Origin: Actinomyces respiraculi
GTDB taxonomy: Bacteria; Actinomycetota; Actinomycetes; Actinomycetales; Actinomycetaceae
Direction of reading: 5' to 3'
NCBI RefSeq assembly: GCF_014595995.2
Contig: NZ_CP063989.1
Span: 992,001 to 1,056,000, forward strand
Length of the DNA: 64,000 nucleotides
The position numbers and the translations under genes are program-made. The notes under the pieces are model-generated. The model did not search any database. It worked only from the letters and a program-made list of their open reading frames with translations, and was not told the origin of the DNA. The stretch's first letter is position 1. Every line of letters begins with the position of its first letter. Below are positions 34,257-43,481 of the stretch, piece after piece.

Positions 34257-35357
34257 TCACACACCCGGTTCGTGTTCACGGACCCCAACACCCTGCTGGG
34301 GCTGATGCCCCTGGGAGCCAACGAGAGCTCCATCCCGCTTGGCAGCATCGCCTCCGTGTCCGTCTCCGGCCATGTCCGCCTGGGGGTCGGGGATGGGTGA
34401 GCCGTCGTCGCCCTCGGCCACTCGGATCGCCCAGCGGCCAGTGCCGGAGCGATCGGCGGTGGGCATGCGCACCATGCCCTCCTGGGCAATAGTGGACACG
34501 AGCCGTCCCTCGGCGTCGAAGACCTCCGCCCGTGCCATGGACCGCCCGCCCTGGGAGGTGGGGGAGTCCTGGACGAAGAGCAGCCAGTCGCCCACGTCGA
34601 CGTCGCGGTGGAACCACTGCGCGTGGTCGAGCGTGGCCAGGCTCATCCCCTCGCTGCGCCAGGACAGGCCCTGGCTGCGCAGCGCCGGCTCGAGCATCAA
34701 CTGGTCGCACATGTAGGCCAGTAGCGCCCGGTGGACCACCTGCGAGGCCTCCGGAGGGACCTGCCCGCGTGAGCGCGCCCACAGGTGCTGGCGGCCCTCA
34801 ACGACCTCGCCGGGGTGGAGGTAGATGTTGCCCTCCACGTGACGCAGGTCGAAGGCGGCTGTGCGGCCCAGGAACCTCGCCACCGGGTGGTCGATGGTGC
34901 GGAAGATCTCGAGCGCGCTCGTCAGCTCCTCGGGCCGGGGCACCTGCGGCGCCGGCAGCTGGACCTCAGCCCCCTCCTGCGTCTCCTGGAAGGAGGAGAC
35001 CATCGTGAGGATGGCGGCACCGCCCTGGGAGGCGGTGGTGCGCCGCTGTGAGAAGGAGCGTCCGTCGTGCATGCGCTCGACGTCGAAGCGGATGGGAGCC
35101 TCCGGTTTGCCCCCGCGCATGAAGTAGGCGTGCACGGAGTGGGGCAGGCGCGGGCCGTCGCCGTCGTCGATGAGGGTGGCCGATGCGGCCAGCAGCCCCT
35201 GGGCGACCACCTGGCCGCCGTAGACCCGCCCCGAGTGCTGGGGCAGGGAATCGCCGGTGAAGGCGTCCTCCCCGTCCGTCTCCTCGAGCGCGAGGACGCG
35301 CGTGACCGAGCCCAGGGGCTCGTCGGAGGAGATGGGGACGGGGTAGGGACGGGTCAC
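34257..35357 (-). CDS. tesB: Acyl-CoA thioesterase II (TesB family)
   Basis: The 366 aa double hot-dog enzyme hydrolyses acyl-CoA. The N-terminal half has SGRVYGGQVVAQGLLAAS and the C-terminal half the catalytic Asp in TLDHAQWFH, the Thr/Ser in DSPTSQGGR and the Gln in IAQEGMVR. About 55 residues after that (from roughly 310) are a hydrophilic, low-complexity tail beyond the usual length (286 aa in E. coli). The GTG start overlaps the ptsI stop by 4 bases, so it is in the ptsI transcript, an odd pairing that may only reflect compaction. Confidence 0.85.
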   Translation of the reverse strand: MTRPYPVPISSDEPLGSVTRVLALEETDGEDAFTGDSLPQHSGRVYGGQVVAQGLLAASATLIDDGDGPRLPHSVHAYFMRGGKPEAPIRFDVERMHDGRSFSQRRTTASQGGAAILTMVSSFQETQEGAEVQLPAPQVPRPEELTSALEIFRTIDHPVARFLGRTAAFDLRHVEGNIYLHPGEVVEGRQHLWARSRGQVPPEASQVVHRALLAYMCDQLMLEPALRSQGLSWRSEGMSLATLDHAQWFHRDVDVGDWLLFVQDSPTSQGGRSMARAEVFDAEGRLVSTIAQEGMVRMPTADRSGTGRWAIRVAEGDDGSPIPDPQADMAGDGHGGDAAKRDGALVGSQGHQPQQGVGVREHEPGV

Positions 35358-37060
35358 AGGCCCAGCTCCTCGAGGACAGGCAGCTCGGCGCGCACGGCAG
35401 TACGCGCCTCCTCGGCGGTCGGGGCGCCGACGGCGAGGGCCGCGATGCGCCGACAGTCCTCCAGGGTGACGGACTTCAGGACGGCGTCGACGTCGGGCAG
35501 GGCCCGGGCGGTCATGGACAGGCTGGCCACCCCCAGGCCCACGAGGACGACGGCGAGGGCCGGGTCCGCGGCGGCCTCACCGCACACGCCCACGGGACGC
35601 CCGTGCGGGGCGGCGCCGTCGCAGGCGGTCTTGATCAGTCGTAGGACGGCCGGCTGCCAGGCGGTGGACAGGTCCGCCAGCGTCGACAGCAGGCGGTCCG
35701 CCGCCATGACGTACTGGGTGAGGTCGTTGGTGCCGACGGAGGCGAAGTCGGCGTGCTCGAACATGGCGTCGGCCATGAGGGCGGCCGAGGGGACCTCGAT
35801 CATCATGCCGGCGGTGCTCAACCCGTAGGAGCGCGCCTTGTCGGTGAAGGCCCGGGCCTCCTCGACGGTGGAGATCATAGGGGCCATGACCCACACCTTG
35901 GCCTCGGTGGCGGCCTCCGCGCGGGCCAGGGCCTCGAGCTGGTGGTCGAGGACCTCGGGGTCGCGACGGGTCGTGCGGTAGGCACGCACGCCCAGGGCCG
36001 GGTTCTCCTCGGTCGCGTCGGTGAGGAAGGGCAGGGGCTTGTCCGCACCGGCGTCGAGGGTGCGCACGACGACCTTCTTGCCGGGGAAGGCGGCGAGCAC
36101 CTGCGTGTAGGCCTCGACCTGCTGCTCGACGGTGGGCTCGGTCGGCTGGTCCAGGAAGCAGAACTCGGTGCGGAACAGGCCGATGCCCATGGCGCCGGCC
36201 TCGGCGGCGGAGCGGGCCGCGGCGCCGTCGCCGACGTTGGCGAGCAGCTGGACCTCGTGGCCGTCCTTGGTGGCGCCGTCGCCGTTGAAGACGCGCACCC
36301 GCTGGGCCAGCTCGCGGGCGCGACGCAGGGCGTCCTCACTGGGATCGAGGATGATGGTGCCCTTGGTGCCGTCGATGAGGACGATATCGCCGTCGGACAG
36401 AGCGTCGGTGACATCGGTGCCGGTGCCGACGATGGCGGGGATACCCAGGGCGCGCGCGAGGATGGCGGTGTGGGAGGTGGGCCCGCCCTCGGAGGTGACG
36501 AAGGCGACGACCTTCTCGGGGTCGAGCAGGGCGGTGTCGGCGGGGGCGAGGTCCTTGGCGACGAGGACGAAGGGCTCGGGCAGGTGGGGGATACCGGGCA
36601 TGGGGGAGTCGGTGAGGACGGCGACGATGCGGTCACGCACGTCCTGCACGTCGCGGGTGCGCTCGGCCATGTAGCCGCCTAGCGACTCCAGCATGGCGCA
36701 CAGGGTCCCGGCGGCCTCCCACACGGCGCGCTCGGGCACGAGGCGGCGCTCGCGGACCATGGCCTGGGAGGAGGAGGTCAGGGTGGGGTCCGCGGCCATC
36801 TGGGCGGTGGTCTCCAGCAGGGTGCGTCCCTCGCCCTTGGCCTCGGCGGCGGAGAGCTCGAGCCTCTTCTTGACGGTCCGGGCGGCCTGGGCGATGCGCT
36901 CGCACTCCTTGTCGAGGTCTCGGGCGGGGTCGAGGGTCTCGATGGCAGGCTCGGGGATGCCGGGGGCCATGCGGGCCACGGGGCCGGCGACGAGGCCCGG
37001 GCTCACGCCGATCCCCGACAACGGCTTGGGGGCGGGGGAAGACGCGGTGGGGGTGGTCAT
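35354..37060 (-). CDS. ptsI: PTS enzyme I
   Basis: The 568 aa phosphotransferase takes phosphate from phosphoenolpyruvate and passes it to HPr. The phospho-acceptor His197 lies in GGPTSHTAILARALG; the PEP-binding half has GIGLFRTEF, VRTLDAGADKPLPFL, FASVGTNDLTQY and the Cys of GVCGEAAAD. The start is the ATG at 37060 with GAGGAG six bases upstream; the frame stays open upstream without conservation. No ptsH (HPr) gene is nearby. It is divergent from a stand-alone EIIB gene. Confidence 0.95.
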   Translation of the reverse strand: MTTPTASSPAPKPLSGIGVSPGLVAGPVARMAPGIPEPAIETLDPARDLDKECERIAQAARTVKKRLELSAAEAKGEGRTLLETTAQMAADPTLTSSSQAMVRERRLVPERAVWEAAGTLCAMLESLGGYMAERTRDVQDVRDRIVAVLTDSPMPGIPHLPEPFVLVAKDLAPADTALLDPEKVVAFVTSEGGPTSHTAILARALGIPAIVGTGTDVTDALSDGDIVLIDGTKGTIILDPSEDALRRARELAQRVRVFNGDGATKDGHEVQLLANVGDGAAARSAAEAGAMGIGLFRTEFCFLDQPTEPTVEQQVEAYTQVLAAFPGKKVVVRTLDAGADKPLPFLTDATEENPALGVRAYRTTRRDPEVLDHQLEALARAEAATEAKVWVMAPMISTVEEARAFTDKARSYGLSTAGMMIEVPSAALMADAMFEHADFASVGTNDLTQYVMAADRLLSTLADLSTAWQPAVLRLIKTACDGAAPHGRPVGVCGEAAADPALAVVLVGLGVASLSMTARALPDVDAVLKSVTLEDCRRIAALAVGAPTAEEARTAVRAELPVLEELGL

Positions 37061-37284
37061 GGGCTGCTCCTCGACGGTGACGGAGTCGGGTCGCGCCCAT
37101 TGTGCACCGCTACTGGCTTCCCGGCGTGCTTTCCGCCCCCGGGTGAACAACGATTGACACAGGGTGAGACGGCCGCCCGCACGGGACGGGTCGCCGCCTG
37201 GCTCTGAGGGGCTGAGGCGGTAGGACTGGGGCAGGATCTGGGATAAAGTGACGGGCGACACGCATTGATCAGGAGGGACATGGA

Positions 37285-37515
37285 ATGAGCACCGCCGCCG
37301 ACATCGTCAAGGGCCTGGGTGGCCGTGAGAACATCACGGACCTCGAGCCCTGCATCACACGCCTGCGGGTGGAGGTCGTTGACCAGGACAAGGTGGATGA
37401 GGAGGCTCTGCGCGCGACCGGTGCCTTCGGTGTGGTGCGCTCCGGGCGCGTCGTGCAGGTCGTCGTCGGACCGGGCGCTGACGAGCTGGCCGCCGCCATC
37501 GCCGCGCTCGACTGA
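37285..37515 (+). CDS. Stand-alone PTS EIIB domain, glucose family (copy 1)
   Basis: The 76 aa protein is a complete EIIB of the glucose/N-acetylglucosamine family. The phosphorylated residue is Cys23 in LEPCITRLR. It would pass phosphate from EIIA to an EIIC. AGGAGG precedes the ATG at 8 bases. It is divergent from ptsI and followed by a strong hairpin (37550-37586), so it is a one-gene transcript. It resembles the EIIB at 40493-40723 closely in length and layout. Confidence 0.9.
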   Translation: MSTAADIVKGLGGRENITDLEPCITRLRVEVVDQDKVDEEALRATGAFGVVRSGRVVQVVVGPGADELAAAIAALD

Positions 37516-37549
37516 CCCTCACGCACCGGACCGCGTCAGACACACGTCC

Positions 37550-37586
37550 CTGCGCCGCGCCCGCACCTGCTGCTGGCGCGGCGCAG
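37550..37586 (+). terminator. Terminator after EIIB copy 1
   Basis: CTGCGCCGCGCC (37550-37561) and its perfect complement (37575-37586) form a 12 bp stem with a 13-base loop, 35 bases after the stop. Confidence 0.65.
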
Positions 37587-37720
37587 GCGTCTGTGAAACC
37601 CTTGCAGCAAGGTGGGCAGCCGTTCCCGTCCCCGCACTGTCGCGGCAGGACGGCGACCCGCCCAGCCGTCCACCAACCAAGCCACCGCGCGCGCAGCGCC
37701 CAACCCCTGAGGTCCCCGCC

Positions 37721-39862
37721 ATGACCGATCCCTTCCCCGACCCCGCATCCGAGCGACTGATCCAGCTCGCCCAGGCCAACGGCGTCCTAGTCGACTACTG
37801 GGACTACCACGGGCGACCCGCCTCCCCATCGCGCGAGACCCTCGTCGCCGTCCTCGCAGCCCTCGGCGTGCCGGCCTCCACGGAGGAGGAGATCGAGCAG
37901 TCCCTGCAGCAGGCGGAGCTGGCCCCCTGGCGTCAGGTGCTGCCGCCCACCGTCGTCGTGCGACAGGGGACGGCCGCACCCGTCACCGTCCACGTGCCCG
38001 ACGGCACGCCGGTCCGGGTCGAGGCGGTGCTCGACGACGGCACCCACCACCCGCTGACCCAGACCGAGGACTGGACCCCCGCCCGCGACGTCGACGGCGT
38101 GCTCACCGGTCAGGCCACCTTCGTCCTGCCCACCGACCTGCCGCTGGGCTGGCACGAGCTCGTCGCCTGGGTCGGCGACGGCTCCACCCAGGCCCGTGCT
38201 GCCCTCGCCATCGCTCCGGACCACCTCGACCTGCCCGCATCGCTGGGCGAGCGGGGCTGGGGCGTCATGGCCCAGCTCTACTCCGTGCGTTCGGCCGGCT
38301 CCTGGGGCATCGGCGACGCCGACGACCTCGCCGAGCTCGCCTCCTTCCTCGGTGACGAGGGGGCGGACTTCCTGCTCATCAACCCGCTCCACGCCGCCGA
38401 GCCCGTGGGACCCATGACGGCCTCTCCCTACCTGCCGGTGACCAGGCGCTTCGTCAACCCGATTTACATTCGCCCCGAGAACATCCTTGAGGTCTCGCGC
38501 CTGGCGGGGCCGCGCCGCTCGCTGGTCCAGTGGGAGCTGCAGGACGTCGAGGCGGCCAACCACAGTGCTGAGCCGATCGACCGTGACGCCGCCTGGAAGG
38601 CCAAGAGCGAGGCACTGGAGGTCATCTTCGCCGCCGGCCGCTCGCGTGCCCGCCAGCGCGACTTCGAGCGCTTCCGTGCCGAGCAGGGCGAGGGCTTGGA
38701 GCGCTTCGCCCTGTGGAGCGCCCTGACGGAGAAGTACGGGCCGCTCGCCCAGTGGCCCGCGACCCTGCGCGATGCGAGCTCGGCCTACGTGGCCAATGAG
38801 GCCAGGACCCTGAGCGACCGCATCGACTACTACGCCTGGCTGCAGTGGATCGTGGACGAGCAGCTCGAGCGGGCGCAGGCGGTGGCCAAGGCCTCCGGCA
38901 TGGCGCTGGGCATCATGGATGACCTCGCCATCGGCGTCCACCCGCGCGGTGCCGACGTGTGGAGCGACCCCGAGTCCTTCGCGCCGGGCGTGCGCGTCGG
39001 CGCGCCCCCGGACATGTACAACCAGCTGGGCCAGAACTGGTCCCAGCCGCCGTGGAGCCCGGTGCGCCTGGCCGCGGACGCCTACCGGCCCCTGCGCGAG
39101 ATGGCCCGCACGGTCATGCGGCATGCGGGTGCCCTGAGGGTGGACCACGTCACCGGACTGTTCCGGCTGTGGTGGATCCCTGAGGGGATGCGCGCGGACG
39201 CGGGTGCCTACGTGCGCTATGACCACGAGGCGATGGTCAGCGTCCTGCTGCTCGAGGCCCACCTGGCCGACGCTGTCATCATCGGCGAGGACCTGGGAAC
39301 CGTCGAGCCGTGGGTGCGTGACTACCTCTCCAGCCGTGGGGTCCTGGGCACTGGGGTCCTGTGGTTCGAGAAGCAGGACGATGGTTGGCCCAAGCAGCCG
39401 GAGGCCTACCGCTCGCTCCAGCTCGCGACGGTCAACACCCACGACCTGCCGCCGACAGCCGGGTATCTGGCGGAGGAGCACGTGAGCCTGCGCGAGCGCC
39501 TGGGCCTGCTCACCGAGCCGGTCGAGCAGGTGCGCGCCGAGGCCCGTCTCGAGCGCGACCGGATGCTCACCCGGCTGCGCGAGCACGGCCTGCTGGGGGA
39601 CAACCCCTCGGAGCGAGAGATCGTCGAGGCCCTGCACCGCTACGTGGCCCGCACGCCCGCACGCCTTGTCGGTGTCTCCCTGGTGGACGGGGTCGGTGAA
39701 CGCCGGGCCCAGAACCAGCCGGGCACGGACCTGGAGTACCCGAACTGGTGCCAGCCGCTGGCTGACGGCACCGGCGAGGTGGTGCTGGTTGAGGACCTGC
39801 CCGGCAACGCGCGGATGGAGAGCCTGCTGGCGGTGGTGCGCGAGGCCCTGGACCGTGCCTGA
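37721..39862 (+). CDS. malQ: 4-alpha-glucanotransferase (amylomaltase)
   Basis: The 713 aa GH77 enzyme transfers maltosyl or longer glucan units and works in maltodextrin or glycogen use. After a two-part N-terminal domain (about 1-165) typical of the long actinobacterial form comes the catalytic barrel. Catalytic residues are the nucleophile Asp401 (DDLAIGVHPRGADVW), acid/base Glu523 (GEDLGTVEPW) and Asp575 (NTHDLPPTAGY). The ATG at 37721 has GAGG 8 bases upstream. It stands alone between two PTS transcripts. Confidence 0.94.
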   Translation: MTDPFPDPASERLIQLAQANGVLVDYWDYHGRPASPSRETLVAVLAALGVPASTEEEIEQSLQQAELAPWRQVLPPTVVVRQGTAAPVTVHVPDGTPVRVEAVLDDGTHHPLTQTEDWTPARDVDGVLTGQATFVLPTDLPLGWHELVAWVGDGSTQARAALAIAPDHLDLPASLGERGWGVMAQLYSVRSAGSWGIGDADDLAELASFLGDEGADFLLINPLHAAEPVGPMTASPYLPVTRRFVNPIYIRPENILEVSRLAGPRRSLVQWELQDVEAANHSAEPIDRDAAWKAKSEALEVIFAAGRSRARQRDFERFRAEQGEGLERFALWSALTEKYGPLAQWPATLRDASSAYVANEARTLSDRIDYYAWLQWIVDEQLERAQAVAKASGMALGIMDDLAIGVHPRGADVWSDPESFAPGVRVGAPPDMYNQLGQNWSQPPWSPVRLAADAYRPLREMARTVMRHAGALRVDHVTGLFRLWWIPEGMRADAGAYVRYDHEAMVSVLLLEAHLADAVIIGEDLGTVEPWVRDYLSSRGVLGTGVLWFEKQDDGWPKQPEAYRSLQLATVNTHDLPPTAGYLAEEHVSLRERLGLLTEPVEQVRAEARLERDRMLTRLREHGLLGDNPSEREIVEALHRYVARTPARLVGVSLVDGVGERRAQNQPGTDLEYPNWCQPLADGTGEVVLVEDLPGNARMESLLAVVREALDRA

Positions 39863-39910
39863 GCTGGGCCTGAGCGGGAACTGAGCCGGGCCGACGTCGG
39901 CCGCTCGTGA

Positions 39911-39950
39911 CACGTGGGGCGGTCACCCTCAAGGGTGACCGCCCCACGTG
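39911..39950. terminator. Perfect 19 bp hairpin after malQ
   Basis: CACGTGGGGCGGTCACCCT (39911-39929) is followed after two bases by its exact complement (39932-39950). It lies between the convergent malQ and EIIA genes and probably terminates both. Confidence 0.7.
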
Positions 39951-40017
39951 CGTGGTTGCCTCGCGGATCAGCAGCGCCCTGGACGGTCTGCCGACGTGAC
40001 CGCCCCACGTGCGTGGT
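39935..40017. repeat. 22 bp direct repeat between malQ and EIIA
   Basis: The 22-base string that begins GTGACCGCCCCACGTGCGTG occurs at 39935-39956 (in the right arm of the hairpin) and again at 39996-40017. The second copy lacks a matching left arm, so it looks like a partial duplication of the terminator. Confidence 0.6.
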
Positions 40018-40034
40018 CGGCTCGGTGGCCGGTA

Positions 40035-40496
40035 TCAGTGGAGGGTGAGCAGCACGTCTCCCGCCTCCAGGGGGGTGCCGGGCTTGGCGAGATCCAGGGA
40101 CTGCTCATCCGTCTCTAGGAGGACAACGGGCACGACGGGGCTGAGCCCACCGGCCTCGATGTCGGCCGGGTTCCAGGTGACCACGGGGTCTCCGGCGGCG
40201 ACGGCGTCACCCTCCTTGACGAGGACGTTGAAGCCCTTGCCCCCGAGCCCCACGGTGTCCAGACCCAGGTGGACCAGGATGGCGGGTCCGTTCTCGGCCG
40301 TGATGATGAAGGCGTGGGGGTGGGCCTTGGCGATGGTGCCGCTGACGGGCGCCACGGCGGTGACGTCAGTGCCCTCGGTCCGGTCGGGGTCGACGGCGAG
40401 GCCCGGGCCGACGAACCTGCCGGCGAAGACGGGGTCGGGGACGTCGTCGAGGGACAGAACGCGGCCGGCGAGCGGGGAGGCGATGTCGAGGGTCAT
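40035..40496 (-). CDS. crr: PTS glucose-family EIIA
   Basis: The 153 aa protein accepts phosphate from HPr on His76 (PAILVHLGLDTV), with His61 (AHPHAFII) as the partner residue, and hands it to EIIB. The start overlaps the EIIB copy 2 stop (ATGA), so both are made from one message. The dre-like site upstream of that gene puts it under the GntR regulator. Confidence 0.93.
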   Translation of the reverse strand: MTLDIASPLAGRVLSLDDVPDPVFAGRFVGPGLAVDPDRTEGTDVTAVAPVSGTIAKAHPHAFIITAENGPAILVHLGLDTVGLGGKGFNVLVKEGDAVAAGDPVVTWNPADIEAGGLSPVVPVVLLETDEQSLDLAKPGTPLEAGDVLLTLH

Positions 40497-40723
40497 CGAA
40501 GATCCTCGATGTCCTCCGCGATGGTATCGGCGTTGGGTCCAACGATCACCTGCACGGCGTCGCCGGCTTTGAGGACCCCGTGGGCGCCAGCGGCCTTGAG
40601 GGCGGCCTCGTCCACCAGGGAGGGGTCCTCCAGCTCGCAGCGCAGACGGGTGATGCAGGGCTCGATCTCGATGATGTTGTCGAAGCCGCCGAGGGCGTCG
40701 ACGATGCTCTGGGCCTGGGACAT
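40493..40723 (-). CDS. Stand-alone PTS EIIB domain, glucose family (copy 2)
   Basis: The 76 aa protein carries the phospho-acceptor Cys23 in IEPCITRLR. AGGAGAA lies 5 bases before the ATG. It is the first gene of the EIIB-EIIA transcript, 212 bases downstream of the GntR gene, and next to the only EIIC in the window. It is thus the most likely partner of that EIIC, like NagF with NagE2 in Streptomyces. Confidence 0.9.
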   Translation of the reverse strand: MSQAQSIVDALGGFDNIIEIEPCITRLRCELEDPSLVDEAALKAAGAHGVLKAGDAVQVIVGPNADTIAEDIEDLR

Positions 40724-40806
40724 GCGGGTTCTCCTAGGGTCTGGTCGGCGCGGGGCCGACGGATGGGGCGGACCGGTGGTCCTGTGGGCGTCGTCGCTCC
40801 CAGGGA

Positions 40807-40822
40807 GGTGGTCCATACCAGT
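40807..40822. promoter_or_regulatory. dre-like operator in front of EIIB-EIIA
   Basis: GGTGGTCCATACCAGT matches the DasR-responsive element (consensus ASTGGTCTAGACCAST) at about 13 of 16 positions. On the minus strand a -10-like TACTAT (40831-40826) lies immediately upstream, so the site covers the transcript start of the EIIB-EIIA operon. Confidence 0.6.
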
Positions 40823-40935
40823 GTGATAGTAGCGTGGAGCGTGCCCGATGGCGAGACCCTGGAGGCGAGACCTGTCACGGCCCCGTCCGCGACCGGCCCG
40901 CCGCCTGCACAGCGGCGGGCCGCGGGGCCGCGGGC

Positions 40936-41712
40936 TCAGGTCGTCGGCAGGTTGTCGGGGCGTCGACGGCGCGGGCCCGGTGCGGAGACCGGGACCCACA
41001 GCGTGTAGCGGTCCGCCCGGTAGAGGGAGCGCGAGTAGATGACCGCGGTGTGGTCGTGGAAGGTGCGCCGCACGATGTCCAGGGCGGGGGCGCGCTCGGG
41101 CACGCCGAGCAGGGCCGCCTCCTCGGAGGTGACGGCGCGGGCCTCGAGCACGTCCTCGCCCCACTCGGGCATGAGCCCCACCTGGGTGAGCGCCTCGTAC
41201 ACCGAGGGGGGAAGGCCATCCTCGAGCAGGTCCGGCGCGAGGTGTTGCGGGATCCAGGTCTCTTCCAGGGCCATGGGCACGCTGTCGGCCGTCAGCAGAC
41301 GGCGCAGGTGGTGGGCCTGCTCGTCCTCGGCGAGCTCGAGCTGGGCGGCGACCGCCGGTGGTGCGGGCACGGTCTCGGCGACGAGGAAGACCGCGCCGGG
41401 CTCCATGCCCCGCCGTCGCATCTCGTCGCTGAAGGAGGTCAGGCGCAGCTGGAGGTCGAGCTTGGGCGGGGCGACGAAGGTCCCCCGGCCCTGGTGCCGC
41501 TCGACGGCGCCGTCGGCGACGAGGGTGTCGACGGCCTGGCGCACGGTCATGCGTGAGACGCCGAAGCGCTCGCACAGCTCGCGCTCGGAGGGCAGGGGGG
41601 CCCCGGCCGGCAGACCGTCGGAGATGAGGGCGAGCAGGTGCTCGCGCACGACGACGTACTTGGCGCGTGCTCCGCTCCGCTCGCGCGCGCCTGACGATTG
41701 CCCCTGCGGCAC
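40936..41712 (-). CDS. GntR/HutC-family regulator (DasR/NagR-like)
   Basis: The 258 aa protein has an N-terminal GntR winged helix (about 18-80; PLPSERELCERFGVSRMTVRQAVD, then GRGTFV) and a C-terminal UTRA ligand domain (about 95-240). UTRA members of this group sense phosphorylated amino sugars such as GlcN6P or GlcNAc6P. AAGGAG lies 6 bases before the GTG at 41712. Two dre-like sites flank the gene, one before EIIB-EIIA and one before EIIC, so it is very likely the local repressor of the amino-sugar PTS. Confidence 0.87.
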   Translation of the reverse strand: MPQGQSSGARERSGARAKYVVVREHLLALISDGLPAGAPLPSERELCERFGVSRMTVRQAVDTLVADGAVERHQGRGTFVAPPKLDLQLRLTSFSDEMRRRGMEPGAVFLVAETVPAPPAVAAQLELAEDEQAHHLRRLLTADSVPMALEETWIPQHLAPDLLEDGLPPSVYEALTQVGLMPEWGEDVLEARAVTSEEAALLGVPERAPALDIVRRTFHDHTAVIYSRSLYRADRYTLWVPVSAPGPRRRRPDNLPTT

Positions 41713-41854
41713 GGTGGTCTCCTTCCGGTCGGACGGGTGGTTGGGCCCATTGTGCCCGCCCTGATCGCCTGCCGCGGGCGCTCGACCGGGGAGAGGTGTG
41801 GCAGGCCTCGTGAGGCTCACGAAAAGTCGGCCCCTGGAATGTGCGAGCACGTGC

Positions 41855-41905
41855 TTGACAACGTCTGTGGTCTGGTCTTTGCTGATACCACTGGTCCAGA
41901 CGAGT
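41855..41905 (+). promoter_or_regulatory. EIIC promoter with dre-like operator
   Basis: TTGACA stands at 41855-41860. A 16-base dre-like site, ACTGGTCCAGACGAGT, is at 41890-41905 and matches the DasR element at about 14 of 16 positions. A further half site (TCTGGTCT) lies at 41871-41878. The -10 is not clear; TTTGCT at 17 bases from TTGACA is the best placed. Confidence 0.6.
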
Positions 41906-41995
41906 GCAGCGGTGCCCGTCGGACCGAGCCGCCCTCCCCGGGCGGTAACCCTCGCGTGGCGCTGTTGCCATGCGCTCCCGGATCTGGAGGACCTT

Positions 41996-43345
<1,350 letters not shown>

Positions 43346-43385
43346 CCCGGCTCCCACCGCGCGAGGACCAACCGCTGAGGTACCG

Positions 43386-43434
43386 GTTCCCCACGCGGGT
43401 TCGAGGCCTTGACCCTCGAACCCGCGTGGGGAAC
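43386..43434. terminator. Perfect 21 bp hairpin between EIIC and pepN
   Basis: The arms 43386-43406 (starting GTTCCCCACGCGGGTTCGAG) and 43414-43434 pair without mismatch around a 7-base loop. It lies between two convergent gene ends and should work in both directions. Confidence 0.75.
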
Positions 43435-43481
43435 GACGCGCGGTGGACGCCCCGGGGGCCCAGCCCTGTTCGTGCCGAGCG

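Noticed and set aside
37285..37515. Reading the small gene next to ptsI as HPr (ptsH)
   Set aside because: There is no HPr phospho-His motif; Cys23 in EPCITRLR is the mark of a glucose-family EIIB.
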